Shown one piece after another: positions 20,287-28,642 of a stretch of 64,000 nt of DNA; position 1 is the first letter of the stretch, and each line of letters begins with the position of its first letter. A model generated the notes under the pieces. It saw only the letters and a program-made list of their open reading frames with translations. It searched no databases and was not told where the DNA came from. The stretch covers positions 1 to 64,000 of the forward strand of contig CAVRRQ010000006.1 in NCBI GenBank assembly GCA_963723595.1. Direction: 5' to 3'. Source of the stretch: RYN-230 sp963723595. Lineage in GTDB: Bacteria; Actinomycetota; Actinomycetes; Streptosporangiales; Streptosporangiaceae. The position numbers and the translations under genes were made by a program.

Positions 20287-21654
20287 ATGAGGCGCACACT
20301 TCTGGCCAGCAGTGTTCCGGCCGCCGGACTGGCGGTGGCCGGGCTTCTGATCGGGCTGGTCTCCTCGGCGGCGGCCACCGCCCGGTCCGCGCCAGGGCCC
20401 AGCGTCAGCCCGATCGCCAGGGTAAGCCAGGGCTGCGGGGGGCAGAACGCTGAGGTTGAGCAGGCCGTCGATCCCGCGGACGGGTACGTGTACGAGGAGT
20501 GGATGGGCTGCCATAACAGCATCGGGTTCGCCCGGTCCACCGACGGCGGCCTGCGGTTCAGCAAGCCCATCGTGCTCGCGCGGTCAGCGGGCGCCTGGGA
20601 TCCCGCGGTCAGTGTCGCGCCGGACGGCACCGTGTATGCCGCGTTCATGAACGCCACCAAGCACCACACGTTCCCGGTGGTCGAGGCTTCCTTCAATCAC
20701 GGGCGGACCTTTCCCCAGGTGACTGCCCTGGTGGCCAGGAAGAGGAACAACTGGGGGGACCGCGACTTCATCGCGGTCGGCCCGGACGGCTCGGTCTACC
20801 TCACCTGGGACTATGGGCCGAGCGCCAAGGCCGTGACCTACATCTGCGCTAAAGGCGGCAGTTGCGCGTTCGCGACCGGTGATCTCAACGTTGTCATGCA
20901 GAAGTCGGCCGACGGCGGGAAAACCTGGGGGCCCATCGTTCACGTCAGCCCGGGCTTCCCGGCCAGCGGCGGCGATAGCGCCCCGCTTGTGGTGGAGCCC
21001 AGCGGCCGGATTGACGTGCTGTACCAGGGCTACCACATCACCAGCAAGACGAAATTCACGATGACTCCCGCGCACACCTATTTCACGTCGTCGTCAGATG
21101 GCGGGAGGACGTGGTCCTCCCCGGTGCGGATCGGGCCCGCCACGCTGACGATGTCACTGGCGGAGTGGTGGATCGACGGGGCTATCGGCATCGACGCGGC
21201 GGGCAACTTGTACGCGACCTGGGACACGCAGACGGCCGGCCGGGACATCGGCTGGCTGTCGTATTCCGCCGACCACGGCAGGACCTGGTCCGCCCTGCAG
21301 CGGGTGACTCCCGACGCTGACAACGCCACCCACATCGTGGAGGTAGCCGGCGGTCGGCCAGGCATTGCCTATGTTGGCTGGCTTGCCGACAACTCAGCCC
21401 GGGGCTACGCCCAGTACATCAGGGTGTTCTCAATTAAACGGGGCTGGCTGTCCGCGCCGGTCCGGATATCCGTCAAATTCGGGAACCAGAAGGTCTGGCC
21501 CGGGGATACGTTCGGCATCTCGGCATTCCCCCGCGACCCCGATACCCGCCTGGGCGGTGGCGGCCCGGAACGGATCGTGCTCAGCTGGGGCAGTGCGGTC
21601 GCCAAGCAGAAGAAGCCGGACTCAGAGATCTTCGCCGCAGTGCTGAAGTACTAG
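20287..21654 (+). CDS. Secreted sialidase/BNR-repeat beta-propeller protein
   Basis: 455 residues. The N-terminus MRRTLLASSVPAAGLAVAGL followed by an Ala-rich stretch is a signal peptide. At least four Asp-box motifs (S-x-D-x-G-x-T-W type) are visible: STDGGLRF, SADGGKTW, SSDGGRTW and SADHGRTW, evenly spaced as in six-bladed BNR propellers. The exo-alpha-sialidase catalytic Arg triad cannot be assigned by eye, so enzyme activity is uncertain. ATG 20287 follows AGGAGGT at 20274-20280. The gene appears monocistronic and ends just before a strong hairpin. Confidence 0.82.
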   Translation: MRRTLLASSVPAAGLAVAGLLIGLVSSAAATARSAPGPSVSPIARVSQGCGGQNAEVEQAVDPADGYVYEEWMGCHNSIGFARSTDGGLRFSKPIVLARSAGAWDPAVSVAPDGTVYAAFMNATKHHTFPVVEASFNHGRTFPQVTALVARKRNNWGDRDFIAVGPDGSVYLTWDYGPSAKAVTYICAKGGSCAFATGDLNVVMQKSADGGKTWGPIVHVSPGFPASGGDSAPLVVEPSGRIDVLYQGYHITSKTKFTMTPAHTYFTSSSDGGRTWSSPVRIGPATLTMSLAEWWIDGAIGIDAAGNLYATWDTQTAGRDIGWLSYSADHGRTWSALQRVTPDADNATHIVEVAGGRPGIAYVGWLADNSARGYAQYIRVFSIKRGWLSAPVRISVKFGNQKVWPGDTFGISAFPRDPDTRLGGGGPERIVLSWGSAVAKQKKPDSEIFAAVLKY

Positions 21655-21705
21655 CGCAGCTGGCCCGCGGGGCGCTGGTTACTCGGGCCGAGCCGGGCGG
21701 GCGTG

Positions 21706-21738
21706 CTTCGGGGGGAGCGCGGCGCGCTCCCCCCGAAG
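21706..21738. terminator. Strong hairpin after the sialidase-like gene
   Basis: Perfect 15-bp stem (CTTCGGGGGGAGCGC, 21706-21720, with its complement 21724-21738) and a GGC loop, about 50 bp after the stop. No long T-run follows, as is common in actinomycete terminators. It lies between convergent genes and may serve both. Confidence 0.75.
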
Positions 21739-21783
21739 ATTGATCTAATGCCCGGACTATTGAAGGCCGGGCGGTGAGCATGG

Positions 21784-22062
21784 CTAGGGGACGGGTGCGT
21801 ACCAGACCCTGGTTCCCCAGTTGCTGAGCACGTCCCGGGGCTGCGGGCCACGTACTCGGAAGCCATGTAAATCCTGCCGTTGTAATTCTGGGCCATCGAG
21901 TAGTCGCCGTACCGCCACTGGCCGGAGGAGAACGGCGGATAACAGGTGAAATCGTCGAGAGGGTTGACGCCCTGGGCGGCGATGTGCACCTCCGCCGACG
22001 GCAAGCTCAGAGATGCGGACAGCCGGTGGCAGGTGGCAGCAGCGGTCCTGCCTCCCGGAGCG
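21784..22062 (-). pseudogene. 3' fragment of an unidentified gene
   Basis: The reverse strand reads LPSAEVHIAAQGVNPLDDFT, YPPFSSGQWRYGDYSMAQNY, GRIYMASEYVA and, after a one-base shift near 21842, DVLSNWGTRVWYAPVP and a stop. The sequence is clearly protein-like, with aromatic-rich strands typical of a secreted beta-propeller C-terminus, but no start or 5' half is present. I do not recognise the family. Confidence 0.5.
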
Positions 22063-22644
22063 TCAGCGGCCGGGGCTAATCCAACAGCCGCGCTGGTCGT
22101 GTATATAAGTGGCGAGCGGAGTGGGTGACCGGCCGAGGAGCTTTCCCACCGTACCTGTCACCTTGGCCGCCAGGCCGACCCGGGCGACCAGGTTGATCAG
22201 CAGCTGAACGCTAACGTAGGCCGCAGGTAGCTTCTGTCGCCGCAGTTCGCGGCGGTAGGCGAGCAGCCTGAGCGGGGCGTAGGTGACGGGGCGGCCGAGT
22301 TCCGCAGACGGCAGCGAGGCGACCTGGTAGTAGTCCAGGGCTTCGGCTCCGGTGAGCGTGTAGGCCTGCCCGGCGTGCGTTGCCGGGTCGCTCATGACGA
22401 GGTCGGCGACCGACGCGATGTCACGGGTATCGATGAAACTTGTCCGGCCGCGTCCGGAGGCCACCCGGACCTGGCTGTGATCGCGGATATCGGCTAGGTA
22501 GGCGGTCTGCAGATTCTGGGCGAAAAACGATGGCCGCAGGAACGTCCAGCTCAGGGAGGACGCTCGCAAGTCCTGCTCGACCTGCCAGTGCGGCATCACC
22601 GGGTTCACGCCCATCAGCGACAAGAACACCACGTGCTCCACCCC
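22063..22644 (-). pseudogene. NmrA/SDR-type NAD(P)-binding protein, 3' part, cut by an IS
   Basis: Reads GVEHVVFLSLMGVNPVMPHW, SSLSWTFLRPSFFAQNLQ, GRGRTSFIDTRDIASVADLV and GQAYTLTGAEALDYYQVA, the second half of atypical short-chain dehydrogenases of the NmrA/NAD(P)H-binding type. The N-terminal Rossmann GxxGxxG region is missing because an IS is inserted at 22645. The open frame runs on into transposase sequence and would encode a chimera. Confidence 0.75.
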
Positions 22645-23800
22645 TGTGCCGCTCGAAAATAGGATTCTGGCCTTGAACTGGGCCTTCCCGGTTTTCAGGC
22701 GGCTCGCTCGTATTCGTTGATCAGGCCGCCCAGGACAGGTTTTCGGCGGATCTGACACGTGCCGGGGATCGGCGGCGGTGACGCGGGGACCGGGATCAGC
22801 GCTGGGGACGCGCTGGTGGAGGCCCTGATGGGGACGGGCTGTGTTGTAGTGCTCTTGGTATTCGGCCAGGATCGCGCGCAGATGCACCTGATTCAGGATC
22901 AGGGTCCGGTCCAGGAGCTCGCGCCGCAGGGTGCCGATCAGGCGCTCGCAGATCGCATTCATCCGCGGCGCCTGGACGGCGGTGCGCAGAATGGTAGTTT
23001 CGGTGGCCTGAAAGACGGCATCGAAGGACGCGGTGAAGTTCGACCCGCGGTCACGGATCAGGAACCGGAAGTCCCCGAACCGGTCGCCAAGGTCCAGGGC
23101 GAGGTTGCGGGCCTGCTGGACTGTCCAGTCGCCGGTGGGGTGGGCGGTGATGCCGCCGATGTGCATCCGGCGGGTGCCGTGCTCGATGAACACCAGGGCG
23201 TACAGCCTGGTCAGCGCCACCGTGTCAACGTGAAGAAAGTCGACGGCGAGGATTCCGGCGGCTTGCGCGTGCAGGAACTGCCGCCAGGTCGGTCCGTCCC
23301 TTCGCGGTGCGGGGTCGATGCCCGCGGCGCGCAGGATCTCGTAGATGGTCGATGGCGCGATGGTCAGGCTCAGCTTGGCCAGCTCCCCGTGAATGCGGCG
23401 GTAGCCCCAGAGCGGGTTTTCGTGTGCCAGGCGGATGGTGAGCCGGGCGATGCTCCGGGCCGTCGGCGGGCGCCCGGGCTGGCGTCGTTTGCTGGTGCCG
23501 TATTTCCTGGCGGCGAGCTTGCGGGTGCCAGGCCAGCAGCGTCGCGGGCATCACGGGGAAGACCTCGGCCCAGCGCCGCCGCGGGATGAACCGGGTGAGC
23601 GCCGCGAACCAGGCCCGGTCACCGGAGTCGTAACCGGACCCGGCCGGCGTTCCGGCGCAGCACCGCGTTCTCGTGCCGGAGCACCAGCAGCTCAGCGCTC
23701 TTCGCCCGGTCGCCGCGGACCACCAGGACAGCCAGACTGAATGACCAGCGCATGAGCAGGCAGACGATCTTGAGCAGCACCCGGTCAGCCAACCATCACC
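22645..23800 (-). mobile_element. Insertion sequence copy A (integrase-core transposase)
   Basis: The right end is TGTGCCGCTCGAAAATAGGA at 22645-22664. The same end recurs at 42960 and 63658. The left end is not defined; it lies upstream of the transposase start near 23792. It has disrupted an NmrA-type gene. Confidence 0.75.
22695..23792 (-). pseudogene. Transposase of IS copy A, frameshifted
   Basis: Starting from a TTG at 23792 (or ATG 23753), pieces read LADRVLLKIVCLLMRWSFSL, KSAELLVLRHENAVLRR, then FAALTRFIPRRRWAEVFPVM, and PLWGYRRIHGELAKL. The DDE region gives ILAVDFLHVDTVALTRLYAL (first Asp), FRFLIRDRGSNFTASFDAVF (second Asp) and APRMNAICERLIGTLRREL (Glu). The native tail LINEYERAA ends at 22695. 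Three or more single-base shifts break the frame. Confidence 0.78.
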
Positions 23801-24160
23801 GCACCCGCCTCGCAGGCGAAACGAGCAGGTCAACGACGCGATCGAGTTTTCGGGCGGCGCAAGATCCCCGCCGAGTTCAGGGACCCTATTGGGGCCCTCT
23901 CTCACATCGCAGGTCTGACGACTGCCGGCCCCGGCCCGCGGTTCGCCGGGACCATCGACACCAGGATCAGCGAATTCGCAGCCAGATAACAGGTGCTCCA
24001 CCCAGCCGCGGCCAAGATCCTGCTCGCAGTCCCGGCTCGGATTAGGGGACTACATCCGCAATGATGTGCTGGTTGCTCTTCGGCGGCCGGACGTAGTCGC
24101 GCGAAATGGGCGGCCGTGGCGGGAGGTCCTCGGCGGGAGGAGTGAGGTCTTCATAGTGTA
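23801..24160. other. Spacer between two IS copies, no gene seen
   Basis: No frame here has recognisable protein character. It presumably contains the outer ends of copies A and B and some older flanking DNA. Confidence 0.35.
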
Positions 24161-24182
24161 CGTGCCGAAAACCTCGTCCACG

Positions 24183-25264
24183 TCATGCGACCAGGCGATA
24201 TTCGTTGATCAGGCCAGCGATGGGGATGTGTTTTCGGACGCGGTAGTGGCCAAGGTTGACCGGGTCCGGTAGCGGCTTCAGGGGTGCGGCGCCATACAGG
24301 GATCGGTAGGGCCGGTGCTGGTTGTGGTGGGCCTCGTACTGGCTCAGGATCCGCCGGAGGTGGGCCTGGTTCCAGATGAGTGTGCGGTCCAGCAGTTCGC
24401 GTTGACATCCGCCGATCCACCGTTCGGCGATGGCGTTCATGCGGGGCGTCTGGATGTTGCAGAGCACAGTCCGGATGCCAGCGTCGGCGAGGACGGCGTC
24501 GAACGCGGCGGTGAAGTTCGATCCGCGGTCGCGGATCATGAACCTGGCCCGGTCGGCCTGGCCGCCGAGATCCATGAGTAGGTTGCGCGCTTGCTGGGTG
24601 GTCCACTCCCCGGTGGGATGCAGGGTGACCCCGAGAATGCGGATGCGCCGGGTCGCATGCTCGATCACGGCCAGGACGTAGGCCTGGGTGCCGTCGAGCA
24701 GGTCGACGGTGAAGAAAGCCGCGCCAGGATTGCGTCGGCCTGGGAGTGCAGGAATTGGGACCAGGCTGGCCCGGTCCGCCGCCGGGCGGGGTCGAGGCCG
24801 CTGGCCTTGAGGATTTCCCACACGGTCGAAGCCGCGACCTTAACCCCGAGTCCTGCTAGCTCGCCGTGGATTCTGCGGTATCCCCAGTCGGGGTTCTCGC
24901 GGGCCAGCCGTCGGACCGGCATCCGGATGCTCCGCCGGGTCGTCGGCCGGCCAGTCCTACCACGCATGGACCGGGTGGCCCAGCGGCGGCGGACGATGTC
25001 GCGGTGCCAGCGCACGATCGTGTCCGGGGTAACCAGCAGCCGCAGTCCCTGGCGCCGCGCTTTGGGTATCACGCCGAGCAGGGCCGCGAGCAGCGCCCGG
25101 TCCGCCCAGCTCAGGTTTGGCCTGCGCGACTGCCGTCTCTGCAGGACCGCGAGCTGATGGCGCAGGATCAGGATCTCCGCGGTTTTCCATGTGTCATCGC
25201 GCCGGGACAGCCGCAACGACCCGGCTAGCTGGATGATCAGGAGGAACACGAACCGCAGGCACAT
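24183..25264 (-). pseudogene. Transposase of IS copy B (related integrase-core IS), one frameshift
   Basis: From 25264 the frame reads MCLRFVFLLIIQLAGSLRLS, AEILILRHQLAVLQRR, GRPTTRRSIRMPVRRLAREN and PDWGYRRIHGELAGLGV. After a shift near 24725 it continues FFTVDLLDGTQAYVLAVIEH (first Asp), FMIRDRGSNFTAAFDAVLAD (second Asp) and RMNAIAERWIGGCQRELLDR (Glu), ending HIPIAGLINEYRLVA. At about 360 residues it is full length. Only one shift separates it from function. It is related to copy A but clearly diverged. Confidence 0.8.
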
Positions 25265-25399
25265 GACCGGTGATCATCACGGCCAGACGGCCGGTAGAGC
25301 AAACTGCTGGTCAGAGCCGTGGACGAGATTCTCGGCACGCACAGGATGAGAAGCCGCTCAGCCGGCTGGCCTTGGGTGCGTCCGGCTCCATCAGCAGCC

Positions 25400-25610
25400 A
25401 GCCGGGGCCGCAGATGGGTGCGGCGCAGCACGGCGACCTCGTGCCGCACCACGAGGAGCTCGGCATTCTTGGAGGCCGATGACCGGCCGAGAAGGACCAG
25501 CCAGCCGCAGAGCCGGACGAAGATGAGATAGAGCAAGCGCAGAGGCATGGATGATCATGGTGCCCATAGCCTGCCTCGGCCGTCATCGCAGCTCACAGCC
25601 CAGGCAGACT
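25400..25610 (-). mobile_element. 5' fragment of an IS, truncated by copy B
   Basis: From ATG 25548 the reverse frame reads LRLLYLIFVRLCGWLVLLGR and SKNAELLVVRHEVAVLRRTH, then loses homology. It matches the 4703-4940 fragment, including the leader CCAGAAGTCTGCCTGG. The rest of this element appears to have been lost when copy B and other DNA were inserted. Confidence 0.65.
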
Positions 25611-26110
25611 TCTGGCCCCCAAAGGCCGCCAGATCCCGCCGCTCGACCGCCGAGGCCCTCATCACCTTCGCCCTCGCCCTGACCCGGCTGCGGCTCGCGT
25701 TCCCGGACCCGGCTGTCCTGCGCCAGGCCCTGCTCAGCTAGGCATTCCACGCCGCCCCCGTCCGCCAGCCCGCCCCGCCTATATCGCCCGCGCAATGGCC
25801 TGGGCCGCGAAAGCGTCCTTGCCGCTGGGCAGGCTAGGCGACCCGGACACCGTCCGCGCAGTCCTGAACGCCTGCGTCCGGCGGCTGGACGGGAGGCCCG
25901 CCGCCGCGACCACCATCCGCCGCAAGCGGGCCGTGTTCGCCAACTGCGCTCGGCAGCCCCATAAGCCAGATCCAGCCGCGAGGAACGCGGACTGAAGCAC
26001 CGCGCCGTCGGCGAGACCCGCAGCATCCCCATCCCGTGCGTCCTGGTCGCGATGCTCCGCGCCCACCTAACCCGGTACGGCACCAGCCCGTACGGGCGGC
26101 CCGATGCGTA
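25595..26110 (+). pseudogene. Tyrosine recombinase/integrase remnant
   Basis: Scattered frames give RRSTAEALITFALALTRLRL, LGDPDTVRAVLNACVRRLDG, AAATTIRRKRAVFANCA and LKHRAVGETRSIPIPCVLVA. This order (core-binding domain, then the start of the catalytic domain) matches large actinomycete tyrosine integrases. Stops and shifts are frequent and the catalytic R...HxxR...Y residues are absent. It could be the residue of the enzyme that used the tRNA-Tyr att sites, but that is inference. Confidence 0.6.
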
Positions 26111-26144
26111 ACGTTTCCAGCAGGCGCTGCAAGAATGCCTGGCC

Positions 26145-26999
26145 ATGACGCTCAACCTGCCCGGTGGCTCTCGGATGGCCGTGGCTATCACTTGCGATTT
26201 CGACGCCCACTCGCCGTGGATCGGTGCCTACCGGATGACGTCCCCCGCCGTCCTGTCCCGCGGCGAATTCGGCGCCGAGGTCGGCGTTCCTCGGCTGCTC
26301 GCGCTCTTCCGGGAACTCGAGATACCGGCCACGTGGTTCACCCCCGGACACGATCTGGTGACCTTCCCCGGGAAGGTGTGCGACGTCCTGGCCCAGGAGC
26401 ACGAGATCGCGGCCCACGGCTGCTACCACGAGGTCATCTCCGACCTGCTGCCGGGCGAGGAGCGCCGGCTGATGGAAGTGCAGCTTCGCCAGCATGAGGA
26501 GGTGACTGGCCGGCGGCCGCGCGGCTACCGGTCACCTTCCTGGGAGTTCTCCGACCTGACTCTGGGACTGCTGGAGGAGTTCGGGTTCGACTGGGACAGC
26601 TCGCTGATGGGACGCGAGTTCGAGCCGTACCACCCGCGTCCGGTCACCACGAATTACGAGACCGCCAGCACGTTCGGGCCGCCGAGCACGATCGTTGAGT
26701 TCCCGGTCAGCTGGTATCTCGACGATTTCCCCGCCGTCGAGTACGTGCAGGGGGTGGCCGAGGAGATCGGCTCGCACACCGTGATGATGCAGCGATGGCG
26801 TGAAATCTTCCGGTACGCCTACGACCGGGTGCCCGGCGCGCTCTACACCGTGACGGTGCATCCGCAGACGATCGGCCGGGCCCATCACATCGCCGCCTTC
26901 GAGGATTTCCTCACCGAGCTCCGGTCGCTGGACGGGATCTGGTGGGCCACGATGAGCAGCATCTTCGACGCGTGCTCTCCCGACGACCTGCCGGGATAA
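26145..26999 (+). CDS. Polysaccharide deacetylase-family (NodB/PuuE-like) hydrolase
   Basis: 284 residues. Near the N-terminus AVAITCDFDAHSPW supplies the paired acidic residues of the fold, and IAAHGCYHEV supplies the HxxxH zinc site. PRGYRSPSWEFSDLTLGLLE is typical of the PuuE/HpPgdA-like branch, which acts on small amides, ureides or peptidoglycan rather than chitin. No signal peptide, so it is cytoplasmic. ATG 26145 is used; an internal ATG near 26175 is possible. It ends 8 bp before the convergent PucR-type regulator, whose own divergent neighbour is a nitrogen-compound operon. An allantoinase-like or formamide-type deacylase role is possible; the substrate is unknown. Confidence 0.8.
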   Translation: MTLNLPGGSRMAVAITCDFDAHSPWIGAYRMTSPAVLSRGEFGAEVGVPRLLALFRELEIPATWFTPGHDLVTFPGKVCDVLAQEHEIAAHGCYHEVISDLLPGEERRLMEVQLRQHEEVTGRRPRGYRSPSWEFSDLTLGLLEEFGFDWDSSLMGREFEPYHPRPVTTNYETASTFGPPSTIVEFPVSWYLDDFPAVEYVQGVAEEIGSHTVMMQRWREIFRYAYDRVPGALYTVTVHPQTIGRAHHIAAFEDFLTELRSLDGIWWATMSSIFDACSPDDLPG

Positions 27000-27007
27000 C
27001 CGGCCTG

Positions 27008-28486
27008 TCAGTCCACGGTCGCTGTGGCCCGCAACGCCAGCCAGACCTCGGCCAGGCTCTCGGTCGAGGCGAGGGACCGCCCGCTGATCTCCTCAAACCG
27101 CCGGATCCGGTACAGCAGCGTGTTCGGATGGATATGCAGCGCCTGGGCCGCCTCCGGCGTCCGCCGCCCGCGCTCCAGCCAGGTCCGCAAAGTGGGCACG
27201 ATCTCCGCACCGTGCTCCCGGTCGTAGCTGATCGCCCCGCCCAGCACGTCGCTGACCAGGACCTGCAGGTCGGTCTGGTCGCTGGTCAGCCACCGGGCGA
27301 TCTGGTCCTCGTCGTAGCTGGCCAGCACCCGCCCGCCCGCGGCCGCCCGCGACAAGGCCCACTGAGCCTCACGCCGGGCGATGACCAGGGACACCCCAGC
27401 CGGGAACGGCCGGCTGAGGCCGGCCACCACGTCCGGCAGCGCCGCGAGCCGCTCCCGCGCCGCCGGGGTGCCGGGGATCAGCACGCACAGCGCGTCCTGC
27501 TGGCGCAGGACCAGATGGGGAAAGTCCCCGTCCGCCAGCGCATCAGCCACCGCCTCGTAGTCGGCCGGCTCGGCCCGGAACCGGACCAGGCCCAGCACCA
27601 GCTCCCCGCTGTCGGGGAAGCCGCTGCCCGCCAGCCGGCGCCGGACCACCAGCGGGTCGACCGGGCGCTGCAGCATCTCGGACAGAAACTCCGCGCCTTC
27701 GCGGCGCAGCATTTCCCGCTCATGGCCGAGCATGGACAGCTGCAGGGCCGCCACGGTCGCGATGTGCTGCACCGCCGAGACGCCGGCCGGCATGGCATCA
27801 GCGCGCTCCATGGCCAGGATGTACCCGGCCGTCCCGCGCGGCCCCGAGACGGGGAGCACGTAACCCCCCGGCACCGTGGGCGGGCTGGTGGCCGTGCTCG
27901 GCATCAGCTCGGCGTAACGTTCCGGCGGCACCGGCACACCGTCGAGCAGCGGCCCGCGCTGGAGCGTGCAGGCGTACAGCGAGTAGCCCGACAGGCGTTC
28001 CAGCCGGGTGAAGATCTCCAGGGTGCTGAGCCCGGCGGCCAGCCAGCGCACCGCCCCGAACACCTGCAGCTGGGCGTTGAGCCGCTGCGCGTTGTCCATC
28101 TGGACCGCGGCCGCTACTTCCTGCGCGATCGTGATGAACGGCACCGGGATCGGGACCTCCACGATGGGGAAGCCCCGGCGGTCCGCCGCGGCCAGCAGGG
28201 CGGGTGAAACCGGCGGCACGAACAGGCCCTCCGACAGTGCGAGGCAGGCGACCCCCGAGTCATCCAGCCGCTCCATGTAGACGCGCTGGGCCTCGCCGCC
28301 GTGCGGGACGGCCATCCCCGTGGTCATGATCATCTCTCCGCCAGACAGCCACGGAGTCGGGTCTTCCAGCTCGCTGACGTGGGCCCAGGACACCCGCCGC
28401 CCGGTACCGCCCGCCCCCGCGATCAGGCGCAACTGCAGGGCTGGTGAGCGGAGCAGGTCCTCTACCCTGAAGCCCGATGCTGGCAT
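27008..28486 (-). CDS. PucR-family transcriptional regulator
   Basis: About 492 residues from ATG 28486 (MPASGFRVEDLL); a longer start at 28522 adds 12 residues that are not family-like. Order: N-terminal PucR sensor domain (LLRSPALQLRLIAGAGGTGR, ELEDPTPWLSGGEMIMTTGM), a central GGDEF-like region, and a C-terminal helix-turn-helix of the HTH_30 type (LHIHPNTLLYRIRRFEEISG). Such proteins sense a metabolite and usually activate a neighbouring catabolic operon, classically for purines or ureides. It is divergent from the ABC/dimethylformamidase-like operon, with a strong palindrome in the 156-bp gap. Confidence 0.9.
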   Translation of the reverse strand: MPASGFRVEDLLRSPALQLRLIAGAGGTGRRVSWAHVSELEDPTPWLSGGEMIMTTGMAVPHGGEAQRVYMERLDDSGVACLALSEGLFVPPVSPALLAAADRRGFPIVEVPIPVPFITIAQEVAAAVQMDNAQRLNAQLQVFGAVRWLAAGLSTLEIFTRLERLSGYSLYACTLQRGPLLDGVPVPPERYAELMPSTATSPPTVPGGYVLPVSGPRGTAGYILAMERADAMPAGVSAVQHIATVAALQLSMLGHEREMLRREGAEFLSEMLQRPVDPLVVRRRLAGSGFPDSGELVLGLVRFRAEPADYEAVADALADGDFPHLVLRQQDALCVLIPGTPAARERLAALPDVVAGLSRPFPAGVSLVIARREAQWALSRAAAGGRVLASYDEDQIARWLTSDQTDLQVLVSDVLGGAISYDREHGAEIVPTLRTWLERGRRTPEAAQALHIHPNTLLYRIRRFEEISGRSLASTESLAEVWLALRATATVD

Positions 28487-28502
28487 GCAGGCCAGGCTAG
28501 GT

Positions 28503-28543
28503 TGTGAGCCGCACAGCCACAAGCCCTTATCTTGTGGCTCACA
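28503..28543. promoter_or_regulatory. Palindromic operator between pucR-type gene and operon
   Basis: AGCCACAAG (28515-28523) and CTTGTGGCT (28531-28539) form a perfect 9-bp inverted repeat with a 7-bp spacer. An outer layer, TGTGAGCC (28503-28510) and GGCTCACA (28536-28543), overlaps it. It is the best candidate binding site for the PucR-type protein. Confidence 0.65.
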
Positions 28544-28546
28544 CTA

Positions 28547-28576
28547 TTGTCACTCTGCTTTCCTGACCGCCACAAT
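28547..28576 (+). promoter_or_regulatory. Candidate promoter of the catabolic operon
   Basis: TTGTCA at 28547-28552 and CACAAT at 28571-28576 are spaced by 18 bp, just downstream of the palindrome and about 65 bp before the first start codon. The -10 match is imperfect, so this is tentative. Confidence 0.4.
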
Positions 28577-28642
28577 CGTGCAACAGCCTGATCTTGGATC
28601 GGTTGCTGCCCCTTCAACGCTGCGGGCCGGAAGGGAGCCACG

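Noticed and set aside
24066..24272. Short plus-strand frame between IS copies
   Set aside because: It overlaps the 3' end of transposase copy B in antisense and has no protein features.
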